From: Pollutimonas harenae
GTDB lineage: Bacteria > Pseudomonadota > Gammaproteobacteria > Burkholderiales > Burkholderiaceae_B
Direction: 5' to 3'
NCBI RefSeq assembly: GCF_004153685.1
Contig: NZ_SDQD01000002.1
Location: 186,001 to 250,000, forward strand
DNA: 64,000 nucleotides
The notes below the pieces were generated by a model. The model had not been told where the DNA came from, did no database searches, and worked only from the letters and a program-made list of their open reading frames with translations. Of the stretch, positions 47,660 through 58,425 are shown piece after piece. The stretch's first letter is position 1, and every line of letters begins with the position of its first letter. The translations under genes and the position numbers were made by a program.

Positions 47660-49930
47660 ATGGCTACAACAGATTTTCCAGAAACTAGTCCACCTCCCTT
47701 TGATACCGCCTGGTTTCAGTGCGCCACGGCGGGTCTCGACGAAGATGGCTCTGATCTGTTGGCGCGGGCTGTGCAGTGGGTCCGCAAGCCACTGACCGGG
47801 CTTACCGCCAGCACGGGCGAGCCTCTGGATGAACATTGTGCGGAAGTGGTTTGCATTCTGGCCGGACTGGGTACTGACGCAGAAACGCGGGCCAGCGCAC
47901 TGATCACGGTATTGCCACTGGCAGCCTCCGACAATGCGGCCGGGACCCGGCAAGACCCCTTGCGCAAGGTTTTTGGCGCCGAAGTGGTTTCCTTGGTGCA
48001 AGGTACACGTGCTTTGTTGCGCCTGGGGTATCTGACCGGGCAGGCCGTCGATAGTACAGCCTCAGGCACTGATCAAAAGGAAATGCAGCGCAAGATGCTG
48101 CTGGCCATGGCGGCTGACCTGCGTATTGTGTTGATGCGCCTTGCCTCGCGCCTGCAGTCGCTGCGCTGGTATGCCAGCAGCAAGACAGCATGTCCATCCA
48201 GCTTCGCCAGCGAAACCATGGAGCTCTATACGCCCTTGGCAAACCGGCTGGGTATCTGGCAGATCAAATGGGAGATGGAGGACCTGGCTTTCCGGTTCCT
48301 GGAGCCGATGACCTACAAGGCGATTGCCCGTCAGCTGGAAGAAAAACGGGTGGAGCGTGAAGCGTTCATCAGCGCCGCCGTGAAGCGCCTGGAGCAGGAG
48401 CTGGCCGATGCGCATATTCCTGCCCAAGTCAGTGGCCGTCCCAAGCATATCTACAGCATCTGGAACAAGATGCGCAACAAGAATATAGATTTCAGTCAAT
48501 TGTTCGATTTGCGGGCGCTACGGATTATTGTTCAGGACGAGCGCGCCTGCTATGCGGTGTTGGCTCTTGCGCACTCCCTATGGACTCCGGTGTCTGATGA
48601 ATTCGACGACTATATATCCCGGCCCAAACCCAATGGCTATCGGTCCCTGCACACCGTGGTCACTGATACTCAGGGCCGCACCTTCGAAATTCAGATCCGC
48701 ACCCAGGAGATGCATGAGTTTGCCGAGTACGGTATGGCTGCCCACTGGCGCTACAAAGAGGCAGGGCCGCGTGGCGGTCAGGTTTCGGCTGCAGGCCGGT
48801 ACGATCAGAAAATAGCCTGGATGCGTCAGCTGTTGGCCTGGGAGCAAGACGGCCACGAGGGTGGCAAGCCAGAGGATCCCACCGGTACTCAGGCTGCAAC
48901 ACATCCGGACTCGACAGATCGCATTTATGTCATGACGCCGCAGGCGCGAGTCATGGAGCTGCCTGCGGGCGCTACGCCGGTTGATTTCGCCTACTACCTG
49001 CATACCGACCTGGGGCATCGCTGCCGGGGAGCACGGGTGGATGGGCAATTGGTGCCTTTACTCACCAAGCTTGAAACGGGACAAACGGTTGAGGTGATTG
49101 CGGCCAAATCGGGTGGCCCCTCGCGTGATTGGCTCAATCCGCAGTTGGGTTTCCTGGCCAGTCCTCGTTCGCGTGCCAAAGTCAGGGCCTGGTTCAACGC
49201 CATTGAGCTGCAGCAACGTATTAGCCAGGGTCAGACCATGGTTGAAAAAGAGCTGCAGCGCCTGGGTAAGACCGCCATCAATATGGAACAACTTGCGCAG
49301 CAACTGGATTTTGCCAAGGCTGACGACCTGTATGTCGCCGTAGCCAAGGAAGAGTTCAGCCTGCGCCAGATTGATTATTTGCTGGGTGCTGCCAAAGCGC
49401 GTGCCGCCGAGCCTGCCAGCGACGATGACGTGGCTGCCGCGGCGCTGAGCCGCAACTATGCCAGCGGTCACGACAGTGTCGTCAAAACAGGCAGGAGCGG
49501 TGTGCTTGTTGTCGGCGTTGATTCATTGATGACTCAACTGGCCCGTTGTTGTCGGCCTGCGCCGCCAGATACCATCGTGGGGTTTGTTACCCGGGGACGT
49601 GGAGTCTCCATACACCGCCGCGATTGCGCTGCTTACGCGGCGCTCGCCGCACGGCAACCAGAACGGCTCATCGATGTGGACTGGGGCAGTACGGGCGACG
49701 CCCTATATCCGATAGACATCAGCATTCATGCGCAAGACCGGCCTCATTTGTTGCGAGATCTGTCCGATGTGTTTGCCAAGCTGCGGCTGAACGTCATCAG
49801 CATCAATACGCATAGTCGGCGATCGTTGGCGCACATGGTGTTTACGGTCGAGATCAAAAACGGTGATCAGATCAGTCGTGCATTGGCCGGGCTGAACGAG
49901 TTGCCAGGGGTGAGTGCCAGCCGCCATTGA
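47660..49930 (+). CDS. relA: (p)ppGpp synthetase RelA
   Basis: The protein is 756 residues from ATG 47660 (a TTG two codons earlier is also open). The N-terminal hydrolase-like domain lacks the HD motif, so hydrolase activity is probably lost. The synthetase domain carries SRPKPNGYRSLHTVV preceded by EFDD, the acidic motif of synthesis-only RelA rather than the RXKD form of SpoT. TGS (IYVMTPQARVMELPAGATPV), a Cys-containing conserved region (ARCCRPAPPD) and a C-terminal ACT domain follow. It makes alarmone on stalled ribosomes during amino acid starvation. Confidence 0.95.
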   Translation: MATTDFPETSPPPFDTAWFQCATAGLDEDGSDLLARAVQWVRKPLTGLTASTGEPLDEHCAEVVCILAGLGTDAETRASALITVLPLAASDNAAGTRQDPLRKVFGAEVVSLVQGTRALLRLGYLTGQAVDSTASGTDQKEMQRKMLLAMAADLRIVLMRLASRLQSLRWYASSKTACPSSFASETMELYTPLANRLGIWQIKWEMEDLAFRFLEPMTYKAIARQLEEKRVEREAFISAAVKRLEQELADAHIPAQVSGRPKHIYSIWNKMRNKNIDFSQLFDLRALRIIVQDERACYAVLALAHSLWTPVSDEFDDYISRPKPNGYRSLHTVVTDTQGRTFEIQIRTQEMHEFAEYGMAAHWRYKEAGPRGGQVSAAGRYDQKIAWMRQLLAWEQDGHEGGKPEDPTGTQAATHPDSTDRIYVMTPQARVMELPAGATPVDFAYYLHTDLGHRCRGARVDGQLVPLLTKLETGQTVEVIAAKSGGPSRDWLNPQLGFLASPRSRAKVRAWFNAIELQQRISQGQTMVEKELQRLGKTAINMEQLAQQLDFAKADDLYVAVAKEEFSLRQIDYLLGAAKARAAEPASDDDVAAAALSRNYASGHDSVVKTGRSGVLVVGVDSLMTQLARCCRPAPPDTIVGFVTRGRGVSIHRRDCAAYAALAARQPERLIDVDWGSTGDALYPIDISIHAQDRPHLLRDLSDVFAKLRLNVISINTHSRRSLAHMVFTVEIKNGDQISRALAGLNELPGVSASRH

Positions 49931-50056
49931 GCTGAATATCGTACAGAACTGATATGGCACGCCGTGGCGGCGCCACGCTGTTAAAATGCCAAGCTATATG
50001 CCTGAAGGCCGGCTCAACGCCATGGCCATGTTTTTGCGTAACCAGAGAGTAATGCT

Positions 50057-51256
50057 TTGATATCCTATACCCAGCCTGATCAAGATGGGCACTTTGGCCA
50101 GTATGGCGGCTCCTTTGTCGCTGAAACACTGGTGCATGCACTGGACGAGCTGCGAGCCGCTTACGATAAGTATCGCGACGATCCCGAGTTCTTGCAGGAG
50201 TTCGCCTACGAACTCAAGCATTTCGTGGGTCGCCCCAGTCCGGTGTACCACGCTCGCCGCTGGTCTGACAGGCTCGGAGGGGCGCAAATCTGGCTCAAGC
50301 GTGAAGATCTCAACCATACCGGCGCACATAAAATCAATAACTGTATAGGGCAAATGCTACTGGCGCGCCGCATGGGCAAGCCCCGCATTATTGCGGAAAC
50401 CGGCGCCGGCCAGCATGGCGTGGCGACAGCCACCGTGGCGGCGCGCTATGGGCTGGAGTGCGTGGTATACATGGGTAGCGAAGATGTACGTCGCCAGGCC
50501 TCTAATGTGTACCGCATGAAGTTGCTGGGTGCTACCGTAGTGCCGGTCGATTCGGGCTCGCGTACGCTTAAAGACGCACTGAACGAAGCCATGCGCGACT
50601 GGGTTACCAATATTGAAAATACTTTCTATATTATCGGTACGGTGGCGGGGCCACACCCCTATCCCATGATGGTGCGCGACTTCCAGGCGGTGATTGGCAA
50701 TGAGTGCCTCGAGCAAATGCCCGTAGATGCTGGTCGTCAGCCTGATTATGTTGTTGCTTCGGTGGGCGGTGGTTCCAATGCCATGGGAATTTTCCATCCC
50801 TACATCAATCACGAAGACGTGAAGCTCATAGGTGTTGAAGCGGCAGGCGAGGGGCTGGACACCGGCAGGCACGCGGCATCGCTTAACGCTGGCCACGTGG
50901 GTGTATTGCATGGTAATCGCACCTACGTCATGCAAGACGAAAATGGTCAGGTCCAGGAAACGCATTCGATTTCGGCGGGCCTTGATTACCCTGGCGTGGG
51001 TCCGGAGCATGCCTGGCTGAAAGACACCGGACGCGCCGAATACGTGTATATCAACGACCAGGAGGCGTTGGCCGCTTTCCACGACTGCTGTCGCAGCGAA
51101 GGCATCATGCCTGCGCTGGAGTCATCACACGCCCTGGCTTATGCGCTTAAATTGGCGCCCACCCTGGCCAAAGACAAGATCATTCTGGTGAATTTGTCTG
51201 GTCGCGGCGATAAAGACATGCATACGGTTGCTGATGCCAGTGGCATCAGCCTATGA
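50057..51256 (+). CDS. trpB: Tryptophan synthase beta chain
   Basis: The 399-residue PLP enzyme condenses indole and serine. It starts at TTG ([20 protein letters not shown]) with AGAGAG upstream. The PLP lysine lies in [20 protein letters not shown]; the substrate loop is [14 protein letters not shown] and the phosphate loop [15 protein letters not shown]. trpF, usually upstream in Burkholderiales, is not here; relA is, 126 bases away. trpA starts 16 bases after the stop. Confidence 0.96.
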   Translation: MISYTQPDQDGHFGQYGGSFVAETLVHALDELRAAYDKYRDDPEFLQEFAYELKHFVGRPSPVYHARRWSDRLGGAQIWLKREDLNHTGAHKINNCIGQMLLARRMGKPRIIAETGAGQHGVATATVAARYGLECVVYMGSEDVRRQASNVYRMKLLGATVVPVDSGSRTLKDALNEAMRDWVTNIENTFYIIGTVAGPHPYPMMVRDFQAVIGNECLEQMPVDAGRQPDYVVASVGGGSNAMGIFHPYINHEDVKLIGVEAAGEGLDTGRHAASLNAGHVGVLHGNRTYVMQDENGQVQETHSISAGLDYPGVGPEHAWLKDTGRAEYVYINDQEALAAFHDCCRSEGIMPALESSHALAYALKLAPTLAKDKIILVNLSGRGDKDMHTVADASGISL

Positions 51257-51272
51257 AGGATTGCTCAATAAA

Positions 51273-52118
51273 ATGACTGCTTCGAACGAACGGCTCAAGG
51301 CCGCGTTTGCCAATAAGCCGGGACACACCGCGCTTATTCCTTATATCACTGCGGGCGACCCATCGCTTGCTGCTACACCTCGCCTCATGCATGCCCTGGT
51401 CAAGGCGGGCGCTGATGTCATCGAGCTTGGCGTACCATTTTCTGATCCGATGGCCGATGGTCCTGTCATACAGCGGGCGGCAGAACGCGCCATCAAGCGC
51501 GGCGTTGGCTTGCGCCAGGTGTTCGACATGGTGGCACAGTTCAGGCAAACCGACACCATCACGCCGGTGGTGCTCATGGGATATGCGAATCCGATCGAAC
51601 GAATGGGGCAGCGTGCCTTTGCGCAATTTGCCGCCCAGGCTGGGGTTGATGGCGTCCTGGTGGTAGATTATCCACCCGAGGAAATTGCCGATTTTGCTGT
51701 TCAGTTGGGCGATGCAGGCATCGATCCCATTTTTCTGCTGGCGCCCACTTCCACCGAAGAGCGCATGCAAAAAGTTGCCCAAATTGCACGCGGCTACGTT
51801 TACTATGTTTCCCTGAAGGGTGTCACGGGTGCAGGCCATATTGATACCGATGACGTTGCGGCACGGCTTGCCGCTATCCGTCGGCATGTATCCGTACCGG
51901 TGGGTGTGGGTTTTGGCATACGTGATGCCGACAGTGCCAAGCGTCTGGCATCATGCGCCGATGCCGTTGTTATCGGCAGCAAGCTGATCCAGACCATGGA
52001 GGCTGCCGTGGCTGAAGCGTCGGCCGGCGGCCAAGAGGCCAACGATATCGATGAGGCAGCGATATCCGCAGCTGCAAGTTGGTTGGGTGGTATACGCCAG
52101 GCCTTGGACGAGGGTTGA
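51273..52118 (+). CDS. trpA: Tryptophan synthase alpha chain
   Basis: The protein is 281 residues from ATG 51273 ([20 protein letters not shown]); AAGGA lies somewhat far upstream. The TIM-barrel catalytic residues are in [20 protein letters not shown] (Glu and Asp), with the C-terminal phosphate loop in [19 protein letters not shown]. It cleaves indole-3-glycerol phosphate and channels indole to TrpB. accD follows after 95 bases. Confidence 0.96.
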   Translation: MTASNERLKAAFANKPGHTALIPYITAGDPSLAATPRLMHALVKAGADVIELGVPFSDPMADGPVIQRAAERAIKRGVGLRQVFDMVAQFRQTDTITPVVLMGYANPIERMGQRAFAQFAAQAGVDGVLVVDYPPEEIADFAVQLGDAGIDPIFLLAPTSTEERMQKVAQIARGYVYYVSLKGVTGAGHIDTDDVAARLAAIRRHVSVPVGVGFGIRDADSAKRLASCADAVVIGSKLIQTMEAAVAEASAGGQEANDIDEAAISAAASWLGGIRQALDEG

Positions 52119-52213
52119 AGCCCTGCATGTTGAAAGCAGGCTCGCCGTGTTCGGCGGGCTATAGGAATAGAACAAAGCCTGGTGTAGAACCAGGTACTCA
52201 TTTGGAATAAAAC

Positions 52214-53089
52214 ATGAGTTGGATCGAAAAAATTCTGCCCCCGCGGATTAACCGCAGTAACGAAGGGGGGCGGCGCGTTCCCGAAGGGGTATGGGTCAAG
52301 TGCCCGTCCTGCGAATCCGTTCTGTACAAAGAAGACCTGAAAGCAACTCTCAATGTTTGCCCGAAATGCAGCCATCATATGCGTATTGGTGCCCGAGAGC
52401 GCATCGAGGCCTTGCTTGATGCCGAAGGACGGGTCGAAATCGGACAGAACACGCGTCCTATGGACCCACTTAAATTCAAGGATAGCCGCAAGTATCCAGA
52501 GCGCGTAGCCGAGGCCACCAAGCAAACCGGTGAAAGCGAAGCCATGGTCGTAATGAGTGGCTCCATTCTTGCTGTGCCGGTTGTACTGGCCTGCTTCGAA
52601 TTCAGCTTTATGGGTGGTTCCATGGGTTCGGTGGTAGGTGAACGCTTTGCACGTGGAGTGCAGGAAGCCATCAAGAATCGTACGCCCTTTATTTGCGTTT
52701 CGGCTTCAGGTGGTGCCCGAATGCAGGAAAGCTTGCTGTCGCTGATGCAAATGGCCAAGACCAATGCCATGCTGACACAGTTGTCGGCTGCCGGCTTGCC
52801 GTTCATCAGTATCCTGACTGACCCGACCATGGGTGGCGTTTCTGCCAGCTTTGCGTTTATGGGTGATGTGGTGATGGCCGAGCCACATGCCTTGATCGGT
52901 TTTGCCGGCCCTCGCGTAATCGAGCAAACCGTGCGCGAGAAGCTGCCAGAAGGGTTTCAGCGCTCAGAGTTCCTGCTTGAAAAGGGGGCTATCGACATGG
53001 TGGTAGATCGGCGCGAGATGCGCAATGAGCTGGCTCACTTGCTGGCCGTCCTGATGCGCCAGCCCGTCGATGTGGTGGCCAAGTCCTGA
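52214..53089 (+). CDS. accD: Acetyl-CoA carboxylase, carboxyltransferase subunit beta
   Basis: The 291-residue subunit has an N-terminal zinc finger ([13 protein letters not shown] ... CPKC) and a crotonase-like core ([57 protein letters not shown]). With AccA it transfers carboxylate from biotin to acetyl-CoA, the first step of fatty acid synthesis. GGAATAAAAC precedes the ATG. Linkage trpB-trpA-accD is usual in betaproteobacteria. A strong terminator follows. Confidence 0.97.
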   Translation: MSWIEKILPPRINRSNEGGRRVPEGVWVKCPSCESVLYKEDLKATLNVCPKCSHHMRIGARERIEALLDAEGRVEIGQNTRPMDPLKFKDSRKYPERVAEATKQTGESEAMVVMSGSILAVPVVLACFEFSFMGGSMGSVVGERFARGVQEAIKNRTPFICVSASGGARMQESLLSLMQMAKTNAMLTQLSAAGLPFISILTDPTMGGVSASFAFMGDVVMAEPHALIGFAGPRVIEQTVREKLPEGFQRSEFLLEKGAIDMVVDRREMRNELAHLLAVLMRQPVDVVAKS

Positions 53090-53103
53090 GCCAGGCCCCG
53101 AAT

Positions 53104-53142
53104 AAAAAAGCCTGTTGAGTTCAACACTCAACAGGCTTTTTT
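53104..53142 (+). terminator. Rho-independent terminator after accD
   Basis: AAAAAAGCCTGTTGAGT (53104-53120) and ACTCAACAGGCTTTTTT (53126-53142) form a perfect 17-bp stem with a five-base loop and a run of T on the plus strand. It lies 14 bases after the accD stop. Confidence 0.93.
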
Positions 53143-53200
53143 TTATACCAGCCCGCTGGACCGATGCGAGAGCATCAAGAGAGCAGGCCGGTGAAGGTCA

Positions 53201-53229
53201 AGAGGGCCTGCCGATCAACAGGCCTCTTT
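53201..53229. terminator. Second hairpin between accD and rne, probable terminator
   Basis: AGAGGGCCTG (53201-53210) pairs with CAGGCCTCT (53219-53227) with one bulged G. TTT follows on the plus strand, and the rne stop is at 53236. It could end rne transcripts or back up the accD terminator. Confidence 0.5.
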
Positions 53230-53235
53230 TATCCT

Positions 53236-56190
53236 TTAGTGTGTTTCCACTTGCTGCAAGGCTTCTTCGACCGCAACCTTGGTGACCGGCTTGCGGGCCC
53301 TGCCCAGACGTACCGGCGCAGCGGCAGACTGGGGTGCCGGGGCTGATTTGGTCTCGATCAATTGCATTCCGGCAGTTTGCAGCATTTCTTGCAGCGAGCT
53401 GGATGCTTCTTTGGGCGCTGCGGTCGTTACAGCATTAGAGGTGGTGCCGGCCTCTTCAGCAGCTTCTGCAATAACGCTTGCTTCAGAGACTTTCTCTGCC
53501 TCAGGGGCTGCGGTAATACCAGCTTCTGCTGCATTCGTGACTGCCTCCGATACCTCTGCCTCAGGTTCTGCGTCGGCAGCAGGCTGGGTGGCAGACGCTT
53601 CATCAGCGTTTGTTTGTGCTGCTGCGGCTGGGACGGTCGTGTTTGCCACAACTTCAGCCGTGCCTACAATTTCGTCGGTCTCGGCGGGCTCTTGCTCTAC
53701 CGGCTCGGCAGCCTGTGCAGGCGTCGTCTGATCGGATGCGCTTGTTTCCAGGGGCATGGCCTCCTGGGCATCAGCATCGGTAGCTGACTCAACTATTTGG
53801 CCGGCTGTGGTAGCCATGGCGGGTAAGGCTGCAGCATTGAAAGCAGGTGTCTCGTGTGTCTGGAGAACCTGTTTGCTAGCGTCGACAGCGTCGACGGCTT
53901 CATCGCTGTCTGCGGCGTTGACGTCTGCGCTTCCTTCGGTGTTGCGACGACCGCGACGGCTGCGGCGACGGCGGCGCTTGCGCTCAGGATCAAGCTGTTC
54001 GGTATCTGGGGTGGCGTCGGTATTTTGTGTGACGACCTCAGCCGAGGATTCGACCTGATCTTGTGCGTCGGTTATCGCGCCGGCGACAACAGCTTCCGGG
54101 GCGAGCAACGTATCGGCTTCTGCCTGGCCATTCGGCTTTTCATCTCGGCGGTTGCGACCACGGCCACGACGGTTGCGTCCGCCACGGTTGTTGCTTTCTG
54201 TTGTTTCGGTACTTTCGCCGCTCGGCGTCCGTGCAGCCGTGTTGCTGCGTGCCGGGCTGCCGTCCTCGTTTTGCTGAGATGACTGGCGACGTCCGCGTGG
54301 GGCCTGGCTTTCGTCCGACTTGCCCTCAATCGTATCCTGACGACGTTCGCCACGACGATTGCGGTTGTTGCGGTCACCCTGACCACGCTCACGACGGTCG
54401 CCGTGACGGCTGTTCTTGCCACGTCCGCCGTGAGGCTTGCTGGATGCTTCGGGTTTGGGTTCTTCCTTGGCTGCGGGGGCGCTGGCGCCAGTCAGCCAGT
54501 TGATCAGACGCTTGATCAGGCCGGGGCCTTGTGCCGTGGCAGTCGAGGCTGCGGAAGCGGTCGTTGAAATGGGCGCCGGTTGTGCCGGTGTAATGCCCTT
54601 GACCAGCGCTTCGGGACGGGTGGCGGCCTTGGCTTCCTGGTTTTTGCTGGAAGCCAGAGTGAGCTGCTCTTCAGGCTGGCTGACGAGTTCTATGCTGCTT
54701 TTGCTTTCTTCCAGGCGAGGGTCATCGTGGCGCAGGCGTTCGATGTGGTGGTGGGGCGTTTCTAGATTCTTGTTGGGAATCAGGATGAGGTTGACCTTGA
54801 GTCTTGCCTCGATCTTGGTAATGTCGGCACGCTTCTCGTTCAACAAGAAGGTTGCCACGTCAACAGGTACTTGGGCGTGTAGCGCCGCCGTGCCTTCTTT
54901 CATGGCTTCTTCCTGAAGCAGGCGAAGCACGTGCAGGGCGCTGGATTCTGCGTCGCGCACCACACCGGTGCCGTTACAGCGCGGGCAGGTGACGTGAGAG
55001 CCTTCGTTCAAGGCCGGGCGCAGGCGCTGGCGTGAGAGTTCCATCAGGCCAAAACGCGAGATTTTGCCCATCTGAACACGGGCGCGGTCAAAGTGCAGGG
55101 CGTCGCGCAGGCGTTGTTCGACAGCGCGTTGGTTCTTGCCTTCTTCCATGTCGATGAAGTCGATCACGATCAGGCCGCCCAAGTCGCGCAGACGCAGCTG
55201 GCGGGCCACTTCGTCGGCGGCTTCCAGGTTGGTGCGCGTGGCGGTTTCTTCGATGTCGGAACCGCGTGTGGAACGCGCCGAGTTCACGTCGATGGCCACC
55301 AAGGCCTCGGTGTGGTCTATGACAACCGAGCCACCCGAGGGTAGCTGCACCGTACGTGAATAGGCGGTTTCGATCTGGTGTTCGATCTGGAAGCGCGAGA
55401 ACAGGGGGATGTCGTCGCGATACATTTTGACCCGCTGGACCGTATCGGGCATGACCACGCTCATGAAAGCAGTAGCTTGCTCGTAGATATCGTCGGTATC
55501 AATCAGGATTTCGCCGATTTCCGGCGAGTAGTAATCGCGAATGGCGCGGATGACCAGGCTCGATTCCAGATAGATGAGTATGGGAGCTGCGTTTTCGCTG
55601 GCAGCACCATCGATGGCAGCCCAAAGTTGCAGCAGATAGGACAAGTCCCATTGCAACTCTTCGACGCTGCGGCCTATGCCTGCCGTGCGGGCAATAATGC
55701 TCATGCCCGACGGAATGTCGAGCTGGTCCATGGTGTCACGCAGTTCCTGACGATCTTCGCCTTCGACACGGCGCGAAACGCCGCCGCCGCGAGGATTGTT
55801 GGGCATCAGGACCAAGTAGCGGCCTGCCAGGGAAATAAAGGTGGTCAGGGCGGCGCCCTTGTTGCCTCGTTCTTCCTTTTCGACCTGGATGATCAGTTCC
55901 TGCCCTTCGGTCAGTGCTTCCTGGATACGCGCAGTGCGCACATCGACGCCTTCTTTGAAGTAGCTGCGTGCGACTTCCTTGAAGGGTAAAAAGCCGTGCC
56001 GGTCTTCGCCATAGCTGACGAAGCAGGCCTCGAGGCCGGGTTCGATGCGGGTGATGACGCCTTTGTAGATATTGCCTTTACGCTGTTCGCGTCCGGCAGT
56101 TTCGATGTCGAGGTCGATGAGCTTCTGACCGTCGACAATAGCAACGCGTAGTTCTTCTTGATGCGTTGCATTGAACAACATTCGTTTCAT
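53236..56190 (-). CDS. rne: Ribonuclease E
   Basis: The 984-residue endoribonuclease is the core of the RNA degradosome. An S1 domain (about residues 35-120) precedes the catalytic DNase I-like domain with metal-binding Asp301 ([15 protein letters not shown]) and Asp344 ([20 protein letters not shown]). Zn-link cysteines are Cys402 and Cys405 (CPRCNGTG). The C-terminal half is disordered, with Arg/Gly-rich RNA-binding stretches (about 610-730) and a Glu/Ala/Thr-rich part. A last segment ([20 protein letters not shown]) may be a partner-binding motif. A long structured leader (56191-56674) suits the autoregulation known in E. coli. Confidence 0.96.
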   Translation of the reverse strand: MKRMLFNATHQEELRVAIVDGQKLIDLDIETAGREQRKGNIYKGVITRIEPGLEACFVSYGEDRHGFLPFKEVARSYFKEGVDVRTARIQEALTEGQELIIQVEKEERGNKGAALTTFISLAGRYLVLMPNNPRGGGVSRRVEGEDRQELRDTMDQLDIPSGMSIIARTAGIGRSVEELQWDLSYLLQLWAAIDGAASENAAPILIYLESSLVIRAIRDYYSPEIGEILIDTDDIYEQATAFMSVVMPDTVQRVKMYRDDIPLFSRFQIEHQIETAYSRTVQLPSGGSVVIDHTEALVAIDVNSARSTRGSDIEETATRTNLEAADEVARQLRLRDLGGLIVIDFIDMEEGKNQRAVEQRLRDALHFDRARVQMGKISRFGLMELSRQRLRPALNEGSHVTCPRCNGTGVVRDAESSALHVLRLLQEEAMKEGTAALHAQVPVDVATFLLNEKRADITKIEARLKVNLILIPNKNLETPHHHIERLRHDDPRLEESKSSIELVSQPEEQLTLASSKNQEAKAATRPEALVKGITPAQPAPISTTASAASTATAQGPGLIKRLINWLTGASAPAAKEEPKPEASSKPHGGRGKNSRHGDRRERGQGDRNNRNRRGERRQDTIEGKSDESQAPRGRRQSSQQNEDGSPARSNTAARTPSGESTETTESNNRGGRNRRGRGRNRRDEKPNGQAEADTLLAPEAVVAGAITDAQDQVESSAEVVTQNTDATPDTEQLDPERKRRRRRSRRGRRNTEGSADVNAADSDEAVDAVDASKQVLQTHETPAFNAAALPAMATTAGQIVESATDADAQEAMPLETSASDQTTPAQAAEPVEQEPAETDEIVGTAEVVANTTVPAAAAQTNADEASATQPAADAEPEAEVSEAVTNAAEAGITAAPEAEKVSEASVIAEAAEEAGTTSNAVTTAAPKEASSSLQEMLQTAGMQLIETKSAPAPQSAAAPVRLGRARKPVTKVAVEEALQQVETH

Positions 56191-56674
56191 GAGTGTGTTT
56201 CTCCGTAGTCATGGCGCGCCGCTGTACGGCGCACGACCGCGGGTCACTCGGTGTGTGGCGCTGAATTCGCATGGGGCATGGCTGACGGCGTCAGGCAGTG
56301 CCCACCTTGTGTCGGGTAGGCACGGCGTACCTGTAGGTACGTGGTTCAGTCAGCAGGAAGGTCAGTTGCACTATAGTGATTGTTGACAAAAAAATTGCTG
56401 GGAACGGCAGACGCGCATGTAAATTCGCGCCTGGTGCATTAAACGAAGACAAACTTTGCAAAGGATTCAGCGTCGCACGCGGTTGGCAGCAAAAAAGCAA
56501 ATAGCGGGCTATACGCCACACCACTATTTGCGCATCGCAGCTGCGCCGGCGACCTAATGACCCAGAAGCTGAAACCAGGGCAGTACAATACGGCCTTTAC
56601 TCGTCCAACGGAGACGCACCCTTGCATCTCTACGTTCGGCGGTTTTTTCAGCTTCTATAGGCTGACGCGATTAT
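56191..56674. other. Intergenic region holding the rne leader and rluC promoter
   Basis: A 484-base gap between divergent rne and rluC. On the rne side are two stem-loops: a nested one (GGGCA/TGCCC outside, CTGAC/GTCAG inside, 56274-56303) and CGTACC/GGTACG with loop TGTA (56326-56341). A palindromic CACTATAGTG (56369-56378) contains a possible -10 for rne, but no good -35 is placed. A TTGACA at 56383-56388 on the plus strand has no matching -10. No gene is seen. Confidence 0.55.
56326..56341 (-). promoter_or_regulatory. Stem-loop in the rne 5' leader
   Basis: CGTACC and GGTACG form a perfect 6-bp stem closed by a four-base loop, next to the larger nested hairpin at 56274-56303. In E. coli, hairpins in the rne leader are recognised by RNase E itself; a similar role here is inference. 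Confidence 0.4.
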
Positions 56675-57643
56675 ATGCCGCTTTTCCCTATGAGCAAAAC
56701 AGTTATTGCCAAACATGACAATCCCAGCGTTCGTTTCGTGGAAATCGGCGACGAGCAGGCTGGACAGCGCATAGATAACTTTTTGTTACGCTTGTGCAAG
56801 GGGGTGCCCAAAAGCCACTTGTACAAGGCTATTCGCAATGGCGAGGTCAGAGTCAACAAAGGCCGTATCGCTGCCGATTATCGTCTCGAGATAGGCGATA
56901 CCGTGCGCGTGCCACCCTTGCGTCTGCCGCGCTCAGACGAGCCCCGCCGTGTGCCGCCGGCGGTATTTCCCGTCGTGTTTGAAGACGAAGCGATTCTTGT
57001 GATCGATAAGCCGGCCGGTGTAGCGGTTCATGGCGGCAGCGGCGTGTCTTTCGGTGTTATCGAGCAATTGCGTGCTGCGCGTCCCGACGCGTCCTTCCTG
57101 GAGCTTGCCCATCGGCTTGACCGTGAAACGTCGGGCTTGCTGATCATTGCCAAGAAGCGCAAGGCCCTGCTGGGTCTGCACGATATGATGCGCGAGGGGG
57201 GCGGACGCAAGCATTACCAGGCTCTGGTAGTGGGCGATTGGGTGAACGATAAACAACACTTGCGCCAGCCGCTGCTGAAGTGGCTCACGGCTTCGGGCGA
57301 GCGCCGGGTCAAGGTGGATGCGCAAGGTAAGGCCGCCCACACCATTATTACCATGCAAAAACGTTATGGTCGCCACAGTTTGCTGGGCGCCGAGCTGCGC
57401 ACCGGGCGCACTCACCAGATACGTGTGCACCTGGCAGCCAGCGGCTATCCCATTGTGGGCGATGACAAATATGGCAGTGATGAGGTTCGTGCCTATTTTG
57501 CCAGTCTGGGTCTCAATCGCATGTTTTTGCATGCCTGCCGGCTGGAAATCCCTCATCCGTTGACGGGTGATCCATTGGTATTCAGGGCGGATCTGCCGCC
57601 TGTGTGTCTGAGAATTCTTGATTATCTGGAGCAGCGTCGGTGA
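56675..57643 (+). CDS. rluC: 23S rRNA pseudouridine synthase RluC
   Basis: The 322-residue protein has an S4 RNA-binding domain (about residues 28-80, GQRIDNFLLRLCKGVPKSHL, NGEVRVNKGRI) and a RluA-type catalytic domain. The catalytic Asp is in LAHRLDRETSGLLIIAK; ELRTGRTHQIRVHLAASGYP is the second family motif. It makes pseudouridines 955, 2504 and 2580 in E. coli numbering. Start 56675 or 56690 (MSKTV) both possible. Overlaps the following gene by four bases. Confidence 0.94.
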   Translation: MPLFPMSKTVIAKHDNPSVRFVEIGDEQAGQRIDNFLLRLCKGVPKSHLYKAIRNGEVRVNKGRIAADYRLEIGDTVRVPPLRLPRSDEPRRVPPAVFPVVFEDEAILVIDKPAGVAVHGGSGVSFGVIEQLRAARPDASFLELAHRLDRETSGLLIIAKKRKALLGLHDMMREGGGRKHYQALVVGDWVNDKQHLRQPLLKWLTASGERRVKVDAQGKAAHTIITMQKRYGRHSLLGAELRTGRTHQIRVHLAASGYPIVGDDKYGSDEVRAYFASLGLNRMFLHACRLEIPHPLTGDPLVFRADLPPVCLRILDYLEQRR

Positions 57644-58293
57644 AACGTTACGAGGCGGTTATTTTCGATTGGGATGGCACTGTCATGGATTCCACCCATT
57701 CCATTGTTGCGGCCATCCAGGGTGCGTGTACAGATTTGGCCTTGCCGGTTCCATCGGCCAGCGAAGCCAGCTGGGTGATTGGCCTTTCGCTGCAAAGTGC
57801 CTTGTATCATTGTGTTCCTACCCTCACTGAAGAGCGCATGGATGAGTTTCTGGACCGCTATCGGTTTCATTTCCTGAGTCGTGATCCGCATATCAAGCTG
57901 TTTGATGGCATTGCCGGGTTGTTGCTTGAGTTGCGGGCCAGTCGGGTGAGTCTGGGGGTGGCAACCGGAAAGAGCCGTGTCGGGCTGGACCGGGTGCTGG
58001 ATGCGATGCAGTTGCGGAGCCACTTCGATGCGACGCGCTGCGCCGATGAGTCGTTCAGCAAGCCTCATCCGGCGATGTTGCTGGAGCTGATGGAGGAGTT
58101 GGGTCTGGAGCCTGATCGGGTCCTGATGGTGGGCGATACGTCACACGATATCCAGATGGCTACGGCGGCGGGGGTGGACAGCATGGCGGTGACTTACGGG
58201 GCGCATGAGCCGTCGGTTCTGCTGGCAGCCGAGCCTACTGTGGTGGTTGGCAGTGTGCCTGAGATGCGGGAGTGGGTGCTGGCTCGGGTTTAG
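57640..58293 (+). CDS. HAD-superfamily hydrolase, phosphoglycolate phosphatase-like
   Basis: A 217-residue HAD phosphatase with motif I VIFDWDGTVMDS (nucleophile and acid Asp), an alpha-helical cap (about 15-85), motif II GVATGKSR, and motif IV LMVGDTSHDIQMATAAGVDS. It starts at GTG within the rluC stop. This gene follows rluC in many betaproteobacteria. The substrate is unknown; phosphoglycolate, pyrophosphate or a sugar phosphate are all possible. Confidence 0.9.
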   Translation: MKRYEAVIFDWDGTVMDSTHSIVAAIQGACTDLALPVPSASEASWVIGLSLQSALYHCVPTLTEERMDEFLDRYRFHFLSRDPHIKLFDGIAGLLLELRASRVSLGVATGKSRVGLDRVLDAMQLRSHFDATRCADESFSKPHPAMLLELMEELGLEPDRVLMVGDTSHDIQMATAAGVDSMAVTYGAHEPSVLLAAEPTVVVGSVPEMREWVLARV

Positions 58294-58425
58294 GGGTGGC
58301 GGTGTTATGTGCGCTGACTGCCCTGCTGCAAGCAGGGAGTAAGATCTTCATGCAAACTCAAAAACAACGGAACTTTCAGCCGCCATTCGCCGTCATACCC
58401 AGACATCGTTACAGCGTGGTACATC

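Noticed and set aside
56383-56388. Perfect TTGACA on the plus strand upstream of rluC
   Set aside because: No -10 match lies 15-19 bases downstream, so it was not called a promoter.
58321-58337. CCCTGCT/AGCAGGG hairpin after the HAD phosphatase gene
   Set aside because: Short stem with a three-base loop and no T-run; not convincing as a terminator.
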